Assembly: GCF_023223525.1 (NCBI RefSeq)
Contig: NZ_JALPRX010000054.1
Location: 57,158-121,157 of the forward strand
DNA from: Roseomonas acroporae
Lineage (GTDB): Bacteria; Pseudomonadota; Alphaproteobacteria; Acetobacterales; Acetobacteraceae
Direction: 5' to 3'
Length of the DNA: 64,000 bases
Shown: positions 44,858 through 53,514 of the stretch, piece by piece
Numbering within the stretch: the first letter of the stretch is position 1
Layout: each line of letters begins with the position of its first letter
Translations under genes and position numbers: made by a program
The notes under the pieces: model-generated
The model's input: only the letters and a program-made list of their open reading frames with translations
Told to the model about the DNA's origin: nothing
The model's database searches: none

Positions 44858-45062
44858 CGGGGCGCCGCCCCGAGGCAGGGAAGGGCGTTGCCCTCCCCCG
44901 CACCCCTCCCACCAAAGGGCGAAGCCCCTTTGGAAACCCCTTTCCGGGAAAAGATGGCCCGCCCGTTGCGACAACGGGCTCAAACGAGGAGAAGCCCGGG
45001 AGGGCCTCGCCCTCCTGGCGGATGGGTGCGGGGAAGGCGGCGCCTTCCCTGCCGGGGTCCGG
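44858..45062 (+). repeat. Dispersed structured repeat, copy B
   Basis: The same block order as copy A: GGGGCGCCGCCCC, CCAAAGGGCGAAGCCCCTTTGG (perfect arms), CCCCTTTCCGGGAA, CAAACGAGGAGAAGC, GGGAGGGCCTCGCCCTCCTG, GCGGATGGGTGCGGGGAAGG and CGGCGCCTTCC. It lies between the converging TRAP permease and aldo/keto reductase genes, and its hairpins would end both transcripts. Differences from copy A are compensated within stems (for example AAAGGG/CCCTTT versus AAGGGG/CCCCTT). Confidence 0.85.
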
Positions 45063-45075
45063 GGCGGAACCCCGT

Positions 45076-45927
45076 TCAGGCCGACCAGTCGGGCGCGAAG
45101 GCCGGGCTGACCCGGCGCCGGTCCTTCGGCAGCCCGTCGATGGCGGCGCGGTCGACCTCGTCGAGCTTCACCGCGAGGGCGGCGAGGTTGGCCTCCTGCG
45201 AGCGGCGGCTGGCGGCCTTCGGGATGGCGGCGACGCCCTCCTGCTCCAGCAGCCAGGCGAGCGCCACCTGGGCCGCGGAGACGCCGTGCTTCTCGCCGAT
45301 GCGGGCGAGCACCGGCTCGTCGCGCAGCTCGCCCTTGGCGAGGGGCGAGTAGGCGGTGAGCGGGATGCCGAGGGGGCGCAGGTAGTCGAGCAGCCGGTCC
45401 TGCGACAGCTCGGCGTGGTACTCGACCTGCACGGCGGCGATCGGCGCGCCGATCTCCCCGATGGCGCGGCGCAGCAGGCCGACCGGGAAGTTGGCGACGC
45501 CGACGGCGCGGGCGAGGCCGGCATCGCGCACCGCGACGAGGCCCTCGATGGCGGCCGCGAGGTTCATCGCCGGGCCGGGCCAGTGGATCAGGTAGAGGTC
45601 CACCTGATCCAGCACGAGGCGGCCGAGGCTGTCCTGCGCCGCCTCCAGGATGCCGCGCGGGGTGAGCTTGTCCTTGCCGTCCGGCGTCAGCGGCCAGGCC
45701 TTGGTGGTGACGAACAGCTCCGCGCGGGGGACGCCGCTGCGGGCGATGGCGGCGCCGACCTCGGCCTCGTTGCCGTACATCTCGGCGGTGTCGAGGTGGC
45801 GGTAGCCGAGGGCGAGGGCGGATTCGATCGCCGCCTCGCCCTCCTTGCCGGCGAGTCGCCAGGTGCCGAAGCCGAGCTTCGGCATGCGCAGGGACGGCGT
45901 CTCGATGACGGGGATGGGGTTGCTCAT
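45076..45927 (-). CDS. Aldo/keto reductase
   Basis: A protein of 283 residues, a (beta/alpha)8 NADPH oxidoreductase. The catalytic tetrad is seen as Asp and Tyr in HLDTAEMYGNE, Lys in VTTKAWP and His in LIHWPGPAMN. The cofactor loop IPKAASRRSQEAN follows near the C terminus. It resembles 2,5-diketo-gluconate reductase-type enzymes (DkgA/DkgB). It starts 2 bp after the WD40 gene stop, making it the third gene of the CobW-WD40 operon. Substrate unknown; detoxification of carbonyls is typical. Confidence 0.93.
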   Translation of the reverse strand: MSNPIPVIETPSLRMPKLGFGTWRLAGKEGEAAIESALALGYRHLDTAEMYGNEAEVGAAIARSGVPRAELFVTTKAWPLTPDGKDKLTPRGILEAAQDSLGRLVLDQVDLYLIHWPGPAMNLAAAIEGLVAVRDAGLARAVGVANFPVGLLRRAIGEIGAPIAAVQVEYHAELSQDRLLDYLRPLGIPLTAYSPLAKGELRDEPVLARIGEKHGVSAAQVALAWLLEQEGVAAIPKAASRRSQEANLAALAVKLDEVDRAAIDGLPKDRRRVSPAFAPDWSA

Positions 45928-45929
45928 GG

Positions 45930-46988
45930 TCAGCGCTTCCCGAGGTCGATGAGGGCGGCGAAGCCGGTCTCGGTGCCGAAGGCGAGATGCGAGCCGGCGG
46001 CGTTCCAGGCCAGCGCCGAGACGGCGCCGCGCCCGGGGGCGGCGACGGGGACGACCTTGCCGGAGCTGACCTCGGTGATCAGGACCAGCCCGTCGCCGAA
46101 GCCGGCGGCCACCACCTCGTGCTGCGGGTGGCAGGCGACGGCGGTGCAGAACACGTTGTCGCCGCCGGCCAGCTCCGTGGGCGCCTTGCCCATCGGGCCG
46201 CCGCCGAAGAAGGGCCAGAGCACGATGCTCTCGGCCCCCGAGGTGGCGAGCCAGCGGCCCTTCGCCGTGAAGGCGAGGCTGCGCGTCTTGGCCGGGTAGC
46301 CCGACATGCGCATGTGCTGGCCGTCCGCGAGGCGCCAGCCGTGCAGCGCGTTCTCCTGCATGGCGGTGACGACGTGGGTGCCGTCCGGGCTGAAGGCGAT
46401 GGCGGCGTGGCTGCCCTTCCACTCCAGCACGCGCGGCTTGTCCTCCTTCGCGCCCACGAACCAGAGCGAGGCGCCGTTGTAGTGGCTGGCGGCGACGCGC
46501 TTGCCCTTGGCGTCGAAGGCGAGGCCGCCGACGGAGCTGGGGTGGGAGAGCTGCTTCAGCTTCGCCCCCTTGCCGTCGAACAGGTGCAGCGCCTTGCCGA
46601 CGGCGGCGGCGCGCAGGCCGGATTCGTGGGTGGCGACGTGGTCCACCCATTTCGCGCCGAAGCTGGCCAGCGGCGCGGTGGTGCCGTCCGGCGCGGTGAG
46701 GGCGAGGGTGCCGTCGTCGCCGCCGGAGAGGAAGCCGGAGCGGCCGTCGGCGGCGAGGGCGAGGCAGGCGCCGTCATGCGCTGCCACGGTGCGCCAGGGG
46801 GCGTCCGGCGCGGCGGGGTCGGCGAGGCGCAGCGTGCCGTCGCCGAGGGCATAGGCGACGGTGGCGCCGTCCCGCGCGAAGGCGAGGCCGATCACCCAGG
46901 CGTCGAGCGCCTGCGTCGTGCCGCGCCGGTCGAGCAGGAAGTCGACCGGCTCGGGCGCGGCGTCGGGGGTGAGCAGGCCGCCGCTCAT
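45930..46988 (-). CDS. WD40-repeat protein
   Basis: A protein of 352 residues forming a predicted beta-propeller. Repeated strands of 35-45 residues end in LAF or ALA followed by D and W or G turns (for example [23 protein letters not shown] and [24 protein letters not shown], given in parts). No signal peptide is present, so it is cytoplasmic. It overlaps the CobW GTPase stop by ATGA and is followed at 2 bp by the aldo/keto reductase. WD40 proteins next to CobW genes recur in alphaproteobacteria; a partner role for the metallochaperone is inferred. Confidence 0.85.
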   Translation of the reverse strand: MSGGLLTPDAAPEPVDFLLDRRGTTQALDAWVIGLAFARDGATVAYALGDGTLRLADPAAPDAPWRTVAAHDGACLALAADGRSGFLSGGDDGTLALTAPDGTTAPLASFGAKWVDHVATHESGLRAAAVGKALHLFDGKGAKLKQLSHPSSVGGLAFDAKGKRVAASHYNGASLWFVGAKEDKPRVLEWKGSHAAIAFSPDGTHVVTAMQENALHGWRLADGQHMRMSGYPAKTRSLAFTAKGRWLATSGAESIVLWPFFGGGPMGKAPTELAGGDNVFCTAVACHPQHEVVAAGFGDGLVLITEVSSGKVVPVAAPGRGAVSALAWNAAGSHLAFGTETGFAALIDLGKR

Positions 46989-47983
46989 GCCGCGGTCCCT
47001 GGGGCGGCGTCCACCTGGCAGGCCTCGAAGCCGCGGCGGAGCTGCGGGCGGTTCAGGTCGCGGCCGATGAAGACGATGCGCGAGCGGCGGGGCTCGCCCT
47101 CCTTCCAGGTGCCGACGTAGTCGCCATCCGCCATCATGTGGACGGCCTGGAAGGCGAAGCGGCGGTCCTCGCCGGGATAGGCGAGGATGCCCTTGGTGCG
47201 CAGCAGGTCCTGGCCCTTGGCGGCGAGGAGCTGGCTCATCCAGGCGTTGAACTTCTCGGGGTCGATCGGGCGGTCCACGGAGAAGGAGAGCGAGTTCACC
47301 TCGCTGTCGTGCTCGTGGTGGTCCTCGCCGGAGAGGAATTCCGGCTCGCGCTCCAGGATGCGCGCGAGGTTGAAGGCGTCGCGGCCGATCACCGCGTCGA
47401 TGGCGACGTCGGACTTCGTGGCGCGGCGGATCTCGACCGTCGGGTTGATGGCGCGGATGCGGCGCTCGACCTCGTCGGCCTCCTCGGGGGTCACCAGGTC
47501 CATCTTGTTGAGCACGATGAGGTCGGCGAAGGCGACTTGCTCCTCGGCCTCCTTGCTGTCGCCGAGGCGGGCCAGGAGGTTCTTGGCGTCGACCACGGTA
47601 ACGATGGCGTCGAGGCGGGTGGCGCGCTTGACGTCCTCGTCCACGAAGAAGGTCTGGGCGACGGGGGCGGGGTCGGCGAGGCCGGTGGTCTCGACGATGA
47701 TGCCGTCGAAGCGGCCGCGCCGGCGCATCAGGCTGCCCAGGATGCGGATCAGGTCGCCGCGCACGGTGCAGCAGATGCAGCCGTTGTTCATCTCGAACAC
47801 CTCCTCGTCGGCATCGACGACGAGGTCGTTGTCCACCCCGAGCTCACCGAACTCGTTGATGACGACGGCGAACTTCTTGCCGTGGTTCTCGGAGAGGATG
47901 CGGTTGAGCAGGGTGGTCTTGCCGGCCCCGAGATAGCCGGTCAGCACGGTGACGGGGACGGTGGGTTGGGTGGTGTCGCTCAT
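46985..47983 (-). CDS. CobW/COG0523-family GTPase, metallochaperone
   Basis: A protein of 332 residues. The P-loop is [15 protein letters not shown], switch I region [14 protein letters not shown], the metal-binding triad [13 protein letters not shown] (CxCC), Walker [15 protein letters not shown], and the G4 motif LNKMDLV. A HHEHD-containing loop ([10 protein letters not shown]) may bind metal. The C-terminal CobW_C domain ends in [14 protein letters not shown]. Family members insert zinc, cobalt or other metals and are often induced by zinc shortage. It heads a three-gene operon with the WD40 and aldo/keto reductase genes. A repeat array precedes it. Confidence 0.93.
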   Translation of the reverse strand: MSDTTQPTVPVTVLTGYLGAGKTTLLNRILSENHGKKFAVVINEFGELGVDNDLVVDADEEVFEMNNGCICCTVRGDLIRILGSLMRRRGRFDGIIVETTGLADPAPVAQTFFVDEDVKRATRLDAIVTVVDAKNLLARLGDSKEAEEQVAFADLIVLNKMDLVTPEEADEVERRIRAINPTVEIRRATKSDVAIDAVIGRDAFNLARILEREPEFLSGEDHHEHDSEVNSLSFSVDRPIDPEKFNAWMSQLLAAKGQDLLRTKGILAYPGEDRRFAFQAVHMMADGDYVGTWKEGEPRRSRIVFIGRDLNRPQLRRGFEACQVDAAPGTAA

Positions 47984-48559
47984 GGGGTATCGGGTCTCCG
48001 GGGGCCGGCGGGCGGCCGTTGCCGGATATATGGCAGCCATGGGGCGGGATGGCACCCCGGGGGCGGCGTGTCGGGCGCGGCAAAGGGGCGCGGCGGGCGC
48101 GGGGCCGGGGCGGGCGGCATGGGCGCGCCGGGAAGGGCCGGGCGGGACGGATTCGGACGAATGGGTGGCGGGCGCCGGTTGCGACATGACGGAGGCTGGG
48201 GTCGGGTCGAGTCCGGACGAATGGACGGTGGGCGGTGTCGCCGGGGCGCTGCCGGACAAATCCACCGGGTGCGGGGACGGAAGGGGTATTTTCGGACGAA
48301 TGGGTGGGGTGCGGCGGAGGTGGGGCGCTTTCGGACAAATCGGCGGGATGGGGCGGAGGTGGGTGCTTCCGGACGCGGCGGCGGGAGGCGAAGCGGGCCG
48401 CGCGGAGACAGGGGCTGGCGCGGCCGGGATGCGGCGGGGCGGGTTCGGGGGCGGTCGGCGGGATGGGCGTCTGGCATCCGCCGGGCACCGATGTTATGGG
48501 TAAAAAATCCTATCATTCCGGGCCAGCAAAAGCAAGCCGGTCCCCCTGCCCCGCCCGGC
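47984..48559. other. Long upstream region of the CobW operon
   Basis: About 575 bp without a gene. The left part is plain GC-rich sequence, the centre holds the repeat array at 48152-48390, and the right end (48490-48535) is strikingly A+T-rich (GGGTAAAAAATCC). That patch may be the CobW promoter or the end of the upstream ridA transcript, both read leftward. Confidence 0.5.
48152..48390. repeat. Degenerate tandem array of about 39-bp units
   Basis: Six copies of a (T/G)(T/C)CGGAC core start at 48152, 48212, 48251, 48291, 48330 and 48368, with spacings of 60, 39, 40, 39 and 38 bp. The best-conserved segment is CGGAC(G/A)AAT, followed by GGGTGGGGTGCGG. On the CobW-coding strand the core reads ATTCGTCCG. 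The array lies 169-407 nt upstream of the CobW start. Confidence 0.75.
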
Positions 48560-48943
48560 TCAGCCGCGCGGCGGGAGGCGGGCGGTGGCCTGCAACTCGA
48601 TCCGCATGCCGGGGGCGACCAGGCCAGCCACGACCACGGTGCAGCGGTTGGGCCAGGGCGGGGTGAAGAAGGCGCGGTATTCGGCGTCCATGGCACGGGT
48701 GTCGGCGGCGTCGATCAGGTAGATCGTGACCTGCATCACGTCGTCGAGGGTGCCGCCGGCGGCGGCGACGGCGGTGCGCAGGTTCTCCAGGGTCAGGCGG
48801 GTCTGCGCGGCGATGTCGCCCTGCAGGATGGTGCCGTCGGGCAGCACCGGGCCGTGCGCGGTGTAGAGCGTGCCGGCGGACTCGACAGCCCAGGCGAAGG
48901 GCTGGCCGAGGTCGGGCAGGCCGGTGTCGATCTCGCGGCGCAT
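48560..48943 (-). CDS. RidA-family protein
   Basis: A protein of 127 residues, the standard YjgF/YER057c/UK114 length. The trimeric fold signatures are LYTAHGPVLPDGTILQGDIAAQT in parts, LENLRTAVAAAGGTLDDVMQVTIYLID, and the end RIELQATARLP. The family deaminates reactive enamine/imine intermediates. The Arg that usually binds the carboxylate in RidA itself is replaced in context by NRCTVVVAGL, so it may belong to another Rid subgroup. It is a single gene on the minus strand. Confidence 0.88.
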   Translation of the reverse strand: MRREIDTGLPDLGQPFAWAVESAGTLYTAHGPVLPDGTILQGDIAAQTRLTLENLRTAVAAAGGTLDDVMQVTIYLIDAADTRAMDAEYRAFFTPPWPNRCTVVVAGLVAPGMRIELQATARLPPRG

Positions 48944-49040
48944 GGGGGCTCCGGGGGGACGGGGACGATGCCGGTGGGGATGGCGACAGGATAGCGGACG
49001 TACCCTGCCGGCATCGAGCCGGACGGAGCCATGGCGCGCG

Positions 49041-49433
49041 ATGGAGAAGCTGCTTCTCGCCCTGGGCGGCGCGGCCGTGGCCGCGCTGGCGGTGCTGAGG
49101 TTCCGGGCGCTGGCGCGGTGGCGGCGCTGCGACGCGACGTATTCCGGCCGGCCCGGCGACGGTCCGCTGCGGGTGACGCGGACGGGGCAGCCCCTGCCGA
49201 TCCGCTTCCGGCTGGCGGATGGCCGGCCGGTGGAGGCGGCGCTGCGCCACCACGACAGGGGGGCGGCGCCGGAAGCGGGCGGGACGGTGCGGATCATCCA
49301 CGACCCCGACGATCCGGAGCGGGTGGAGCGGCCCTCGATCCTCGTCGCGATCGCGGCGATCGGCGCGTTCGCGGCGGTGGCGATGGCGTGGGCCCTGCTG
49401 GGCTGGCTCCGCGACCTGTCCGGCGCGGGGTGA
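49041..49433 (+). CDS. DUF3592-like small membrane protein
   Basis: A protein of 130 residues with one N-terminal and one C-terminal membrane helix (LLLALGGAAVAALAVL and ILVAIAAIGAFAAVAMAWALLGWL). The soluble middle, with RFRLADGRPVEAALRHHD and VRIIHDPDDPERVE, is the typical DUF3592 pattern. Function unknown. It is divergent from ridA. Confidence 0.7.
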   Translation: MEKLLLALGGAAVAALAVLRFRALARWRRCDATYSGRPGDGPLRVTRTGQPLPIRFRLADGRPVEAALRHHDRGAAPEAGGTVRIIHDPDDPERVERPSILVAIAAIGAFAAVAMAWALLGWLRDLSGAG

Positions 49434-49573
49434 ACCCTGGCCCGCCCGCGCGGCGGCAGGGCCGGGCGGGTCCGGGCGGCGGAGTCGGAGGGCGCGGGTC
49501 CCAAGGGGGCGGGTCCCGGGGACGGGTCTGGGTGGCGGTGGCCGGGACGGGCGTCGCCGCCCCGGCCGGTGGA

Positions 49574-50593
49574 TCAGCGCCAGCCCAGCGCCGGTGCGAC
49601 GTGCTTCAGCACGCCCTCGATGACGTGGGCGCAGTAGTCCACGCCGAGCTGGTTCGGGATGGTCAGCAGCAGCGTGTCGGCCTCGGCGATGGCCTCGTCG
49701 CGGCGCAGCTCCTCGACCAGCGCCTCGGGCTCGGCGGCGTAGCCGCGGCCGAAGATGGCGCGGGTGCGCTCGTCGATGAAGCCGACCGAATCCTCCTCCT
49801 TGCCGCGGCCGAAATACATCCGGTCGCGGTCGTCGAGCAGCGGGAAGATGCTGCGGCTGACCGAGACGCGCGGGGTGCGCTCGTGGCCGGCCTCCTTCCA
49901 GGCCGCGTGGTAGGCGCGGATCTGCTTCGCCTGCTGGACGTGGAAGGGCTCGCCGGTCTCGTCGTCCTTGAGGGTGGAGCTCTGCAGGTTCATGCCCTGC
50001 TTCGCCGCCCAGACGGCGGTGGCGTTGGAGCCCGAGCCCCACCAGATGCGCTCGCGCAGCCCCTCCGAGTGCGGCTCCGGGCGGAGCAGGCCGGGCGGGT
50101 TGGGGAACATCGGGCGCGGGTTGGGGCGGGCGAAGCCCTGGCCCTTCAGCACCTCCAGGAACACCTCGGTGTGGCGGCGGCCCATCTCGGCGTCGGTCTC
50201 GCCCTCGGCGGGGGCGTAGCCGAAGTGGCGCCAGCCATCGATCACCTGCTCGGGCGAGCCGCGGCTGAGGCCGAGCTGGAGGCGGCCGCCGGCGATGAGG
50301 TCGGCGGCGCCGGCATCCTCGGCCATGTAGAGCGGGTTCTCGTAGCGCATGTCGATCACGGCGGTGCCGAGCTCGATGCGGCTGGTCTTCGCGCCCATGG
50401 CGGCGAGCAGCGGGAAAGGGGCCGCGAGCTGGCGGGCGAAGTGGTGGACGCGGACATAGGCGCCGTCCGCGCCCAGCTCCTCCGCCGCGACGGCGAGGTC
50501 GATGGATTGCAGCAGGGCGTCGGACGCGGAGCGGGTGCCGGATTGCGGCGAGGGCGTCCAGTGGCCGAAGGAGAGGAAGCCGATCTTCTTCAT
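49574..50593 (-). CDS. LLM-class flavin-dependent oxidoreductase
   Basis: A protein of 339 residues in the luciferase-like monooxygenase (TIM-barrel) superfamily. It has GFLSFGHWTPS, EELGADGAYVRVHHF, SRIELGTAVIDMRYENPLYMAEDA, LIAGGRLQLGLSRGSP and IWWGSGSNATAVWAAKQGMN. It uses FMNH2 or F420-like cofactors; most bacterial relatives are alkane-, nitrilotriacetate- or pyrimidine-type monooxygenases. The substrate cannot be told from the sequence. It is divergent from the GST gene. Confidence 0.9.
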   Translation of the reverse strand: MKKIGFLSFGHWTPSPQSGTRSASDALLQSIDLAVAAEELGADGAYVRVHHFARQLAAPFPLLAAMGAKTSRIELGTAVIDMRYENPLYMAEDAGAADLIAGGRLQLGLSRGSPEQVIDGWRHFGYAPAEGETDAEMGRRHTEVFLEVLKGQGFARPNPRPMFPNPPGLLRPEPHSEGLRERIWWGSGSNATAVWAAKQGMNLQSSTLKDDETGEPFHVQQAKQIRAYHAAWKEAGHERTPRVSVSRSIFPLLDDRDRMYFGRGKEEDSVGFIDERTRAIFGRGYAAEPEALVEELRRDEAIAEADTLLLTIPNQLGVDYCAHVIEGVLKHVAPALGWR

Positions 50594-50981
50594 GGGATGG
50601 GGTTTTCCGGAGGGGCGGTGGCGATCCGCCGATGGGGTGGATACGGGGGGCCGGCGGCGGGGCCGCGCGGCGTCTGTTGCCCGATCATATGGGTCGGGAA
50701 CGAGGCCGAGTGCCATCACCGGCGCCAATGACGGTCATGTGTGGCAGGGGCCGGGCCAGCGGGAGCCGGGCCAAGGGCTGGCAGGCGGGCGGCGGGTCGC
50801 AGGCGCGGCGGCCGGCCGGCAGGGCGATCCGGCGAGCGGGCGGCACGGCCCGCGGGGCGGTCACGGCGGGGCGGGCCGGGAGGACGGGGCGGCGGGGCTC
50901 GTATAGGCTGCGCCCGACACGCGGCGGCGCCCCTCCCCTCACCTCGGCGCGCGGCCGCCGGGCATTCGGGAGACCGGAAGA
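50594..50981. other. Divergent intergenic region, no gene seen
   Basis: About 390 bp between the LLM oxidoreductase and GST genes. It is uniformly GC-rich apart from a GATCATATGGGTCGGG patch near 50683. Frames lack ribosome sites, and no clear promoter was identified. Confidence 0.4.
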
Positions 50982-51854
50982 ATGAGCAGCGCCACCGAGT
51001 ACGTGCCGCCCCGCGTCTGGACCTGGAACAAGGGCAATGGCGGCCGCTTCGCCAACATCAACCGGCCGGTGGCCGGGCCGACGCACGAGAAGGAATTGCC
51101 GGTCGGGAAGCACCCGTTCCAGCTCTACTCGCTCGGCACGCCGAACGGGGTGAAGGTCACGATCATGTTCGAGGAGCTGCTGGCCGCCGGCCATGCGGGC
51201 GCCGAGTACGATGCGTGGCTGATCCGCATCGGCGAGGGCGACCAGTTCGGCAGCGGCTTCGTGGCGGTGAACCCGAACTCCAAGATCCCGGCGCTGCTGG
51301 ACCGCAGCGGGCCGGAGCCGGTCCGGGTGTTCGAGTCGGGAGCGATCCTGATGCACCTGGCCGAGAAGTTCGGGGCCTTCCTGCCGGCGGGCGGCGCGGC
51401 GCGGGCGGAGTGCCTGAGCTGGCTGTTCTGGCAGGTGGGCAGCGCGCCCTACGTGGGCGGCGGGTTCGGGCACTTCTACGCCTACGCGCCGACGAGGATG
51501 GAGTACCCGATCGACCGCTTCACCATGGAGACGAAGCGCCAGCTCGACGTGCTCGACCGGCGGCTGGCGGAGAGCGAGTACCTGGCGGGGGCCGAGTACA
51601 CCATCGCCGACATGGCGACCTTCCCCTGGTATGGCGGGCTGGCGAAGGGCTGGCTGTACGGGGCGGCGGAATTCCTCGACGTGGCCTCCTACAGGAACCT
51701 GAACCGCTGGGCGGACGCGCTCCTGGCGCGGCCGGCGGTGCGGCGGGGGCGGATGGTGAACCGGCTGAGCGGGGCGCCGAGCGAGCAGCTGCACGAGCGG
51801 CACGACGCGGGGGACTTCGAGACGCGGACGGCGGACAGGCTGGCGGGCGGCTGA
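50982..51854 (+). CDS. yghU: YghU-type glutathione S-transferase / disulfide-bond oxidoreductase
   Basis: A protein of 290 residues with GGGAGACCGGAAG ahead of the ATG. It has the long N-terminal extension of this class, VWTWNKGNGGRFANINRPVAGPTHEKELPVGKHPFQLYSL in pieces. The thioredoxin-like domain follows with TPNGVKVTIMFEE, NPNSKIPALLD and VFESGAILMHLAEKFG, and the helical domain has YTIADMATFPWYGG. The family reduces disulfides and hydroperoxides with glutathione. It is a single gene. Confidence 0.94.
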   Translation: MSSATEYVPPRVWTWNKGNGGRFANINRPVAGPTHEKELPVGKHPFQLYSLGTPNGVKVTIMFEELLAAGHAGAEYDAWLIRIGEGDQFGSGFVAVNPNSKIPALLDRSGPEPVRVFESGAILMHLAEKFGAFLPAGGAARAECLSWLFWQVGSAPYVGGGFGHFYAYAPTRMEYPIDRFTMETKRQLDVLDRRLAESEYLAGAEYTIADMATFPWYGGLAKGWLYGAAEFLDVASYRNLNRWADALLARPAVRRGRMVNRLSGAPSEQLHERHDAGDFETRTADRLAGG

Positions 51855-52113
51855 GCGACCCCGCGCGGGGGCCGGGGCACGGAGATGGCGGGCAGGCCGG
51901 ACCCGGCCTGCCCGGCCACGGTGCCTCGCCCGGCCCGGCCGGCACCCGCCGCCCGCGCGGCCGCCGCCCATCCGCCCGCGCTCCGGCGGCCCCGATGCCG
52001 CGTCGGGGCCGCGCCCGGCCGGGCGCGGGCGGGGCCCCGGCCGGCGGCGAACGGGCCGGCGGCTGCACGATTCTGCTTACTTTGTGCGCTGCGACACGAC
52101 ATACTTACGACCC

Positions 52114-53298
52114 ATGAAGATTACGTATTTCGTACACGACACGTCCCACGCGGATGTGCCGCGCCGGGTGGATCTGCTCCAGCAGGGCGGGGCGGAGATC
52201 ACGAGCATCGGCTTCCGCCGGGGCAGCCGGCCCGCGCCCGAGATGCCGGGTACCGTGATCGACCTCGGCCAGACGCGCGACGGGCAGTTCGCGCAGCGCA
52301 TCGCCGCCGTGGCGCGGACCCTGCCGAAGCTCGGCCGCTACGCCGACGCGGTGCGCAGCGCCGACATCATCATCGCGCGCAACCTGGAGATGCTGATCCT
52401 CGCCGCGGCGGCACGCCGCCGCTACGCGCCGGAGACGCCGCTGGTCTACGAGTGCCTCGACATCCACCGGCTGATGACGGGCACGGGCATGGCCACCCGG
52501 GCGCTGCGGCTGGTGGAGCGGACCATGCTGCGCCAGTGCGCCGGGCTGATCAGCAGCTCCCCGGGCTTCGTGAACGAGTACTTCGCCAAGCTGACGCCGC
52601 GGCTGCCCAAGGTCTTCCTGATCGAGAACAAGATCTTCCCGGCGGTGAACGAGACGCGCGGGGTTCCGACGGTGGCGGACGGGCCGCCCTGGCGCATCGG
52701 CTGGTACGGCGTGGTGCGCTGCACCCGCAGCCTCGGCATCATCAAGCAGGTCATGGCGGAGAATCCGGGCCTCCTCGAGGTGGTGGTGGCGGGGCGGCCG
52801 GCCAAGACGGAATTCCCCAATCCCGAGAAGGATTTCGGTGGCATTCCCGGCCTGCGCTACCACGGCTCCTTCGCCGACGAGACCGAGCTCGCCTCGCTGA
52901 ACCGCTCGGTCCACTTCGCCTGGGCGATCGACTTCTTCGAGGCGGGCGCCAATTCCAACTGGCTGCTGCCGAACCGCCTGTACCGCTCCTCCTACTACGG
53001 CGCCGTGCCGATCGCCCCCGGCGGCACCGAGACGGCACGCTGGCTGCAGCGCAAGGGCGCGGGCTTCGTGCTGGACGAGGTGACGCCCGAGAGCGTGGCG
53101 GCGCTGCTGAAGGGCATGACCATGGAGAAGCTGGCGGCGGCCCGCGCCGCCCTGCGGGCGATCCCGGACGCCGATCTGGTGACCAGCCCCGAGGAGCGGT
53201 TCACCCTGATCCGCGAGCTGGGCGCGCTGGCGCGGCGCAAGCCGCCGGGCGCGATGCCGGCCGGCCAGGGTGGCTCGGTGGCAGGCAGCGCGGCCTGA
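52114..53298 (+). CDS. Glycosyltransferase, GT-B fold (family 4-like)
   Basis: A protein of 394 residues starting MKITYFVHDTSHADVPRRV. The N-terminal half has SADIIIARNLEMLILAAAA and PLVYECLDIHRLM, the acceptor half of family 4-like enzymes. The C-terminal half has WRIGWYGVVRCTRSLGIIKQV, GLRYHGSFADETELASLNRSVHFAWAIDFFE split around a linker, and NRLYRSSYYGAVPIAPGGTE. It probably builds an exopolysaccharide such as a succinoglycan-like polymer. No partner glycan genes lie next to it. An ATG ten codons upstream is less family-like. Confidence 0.85.
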   Translation: MKITYFVHDTSHADVPRRVDLLQQGGAEITSIGFRRGSRPAPEMPGTVIDLGQTRDGQFAQRIAAVARTLPKLGRYADAVRSADIIIARNLEMLILAAAARRRYAPETPLVYECLDIHRLMTGTGMATRALRLVERTMLRQCAGLISSSPGFVNEYFAKLTPRLPKVFLIENKIFPAVNETRGVPTVADGPPWRIGWYGVVRCTRSLGIIKQVMAENPGLLEVVVAGRPAKTEFPNPEKDFGGIPGLRYHGSFADETELASLNRSVHFAWAIDFFEAGANSNWLLPNRLYRSSYYGAVPIAPGGTETARWLQRKGAGFVLDEVTPESVAALLKGMTMEKLAAARAALRAIPDADLVTSPEERFTLIRELGALARRKPPGAMPAGQGGSVAGSAA

Positions 53299-53514
53299 GG
53301 CCGGACCGGCCCGCCCGGCCCGCCCTTCGCGACGACCGGGCCGGGCACGCTGCCTTCGGGCCGTTCGCCGGGCCGGCGGGCATCCGGTCCGGGCGGGACG
53401 CCGGCGGACGGGGCTTGAGCGGGCGGGGCCGGCTTGGCTGAGCCGCCGCCGACAGGCACGGGCCCGGCCGGTGCGGACCCGGCCGATCCGGGTCGCGGGC
53501 CCCGGTTCCGTGGC

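Noticed and set aside
42881..44983. 700-codon minus-strand frame over the TRAP permease
   Set aside because: It is an antisense shadow rich in His, Arg and Gln; the plus-strand frame has the membrane helices and TRAP motifs.
48490..48535. A Zur box in the A+T-rich patch upstream of the CobW operon
   Set aside because: The patch has only weak symmetry and no clear match to known Zur sites; left as an A+T-rich region.
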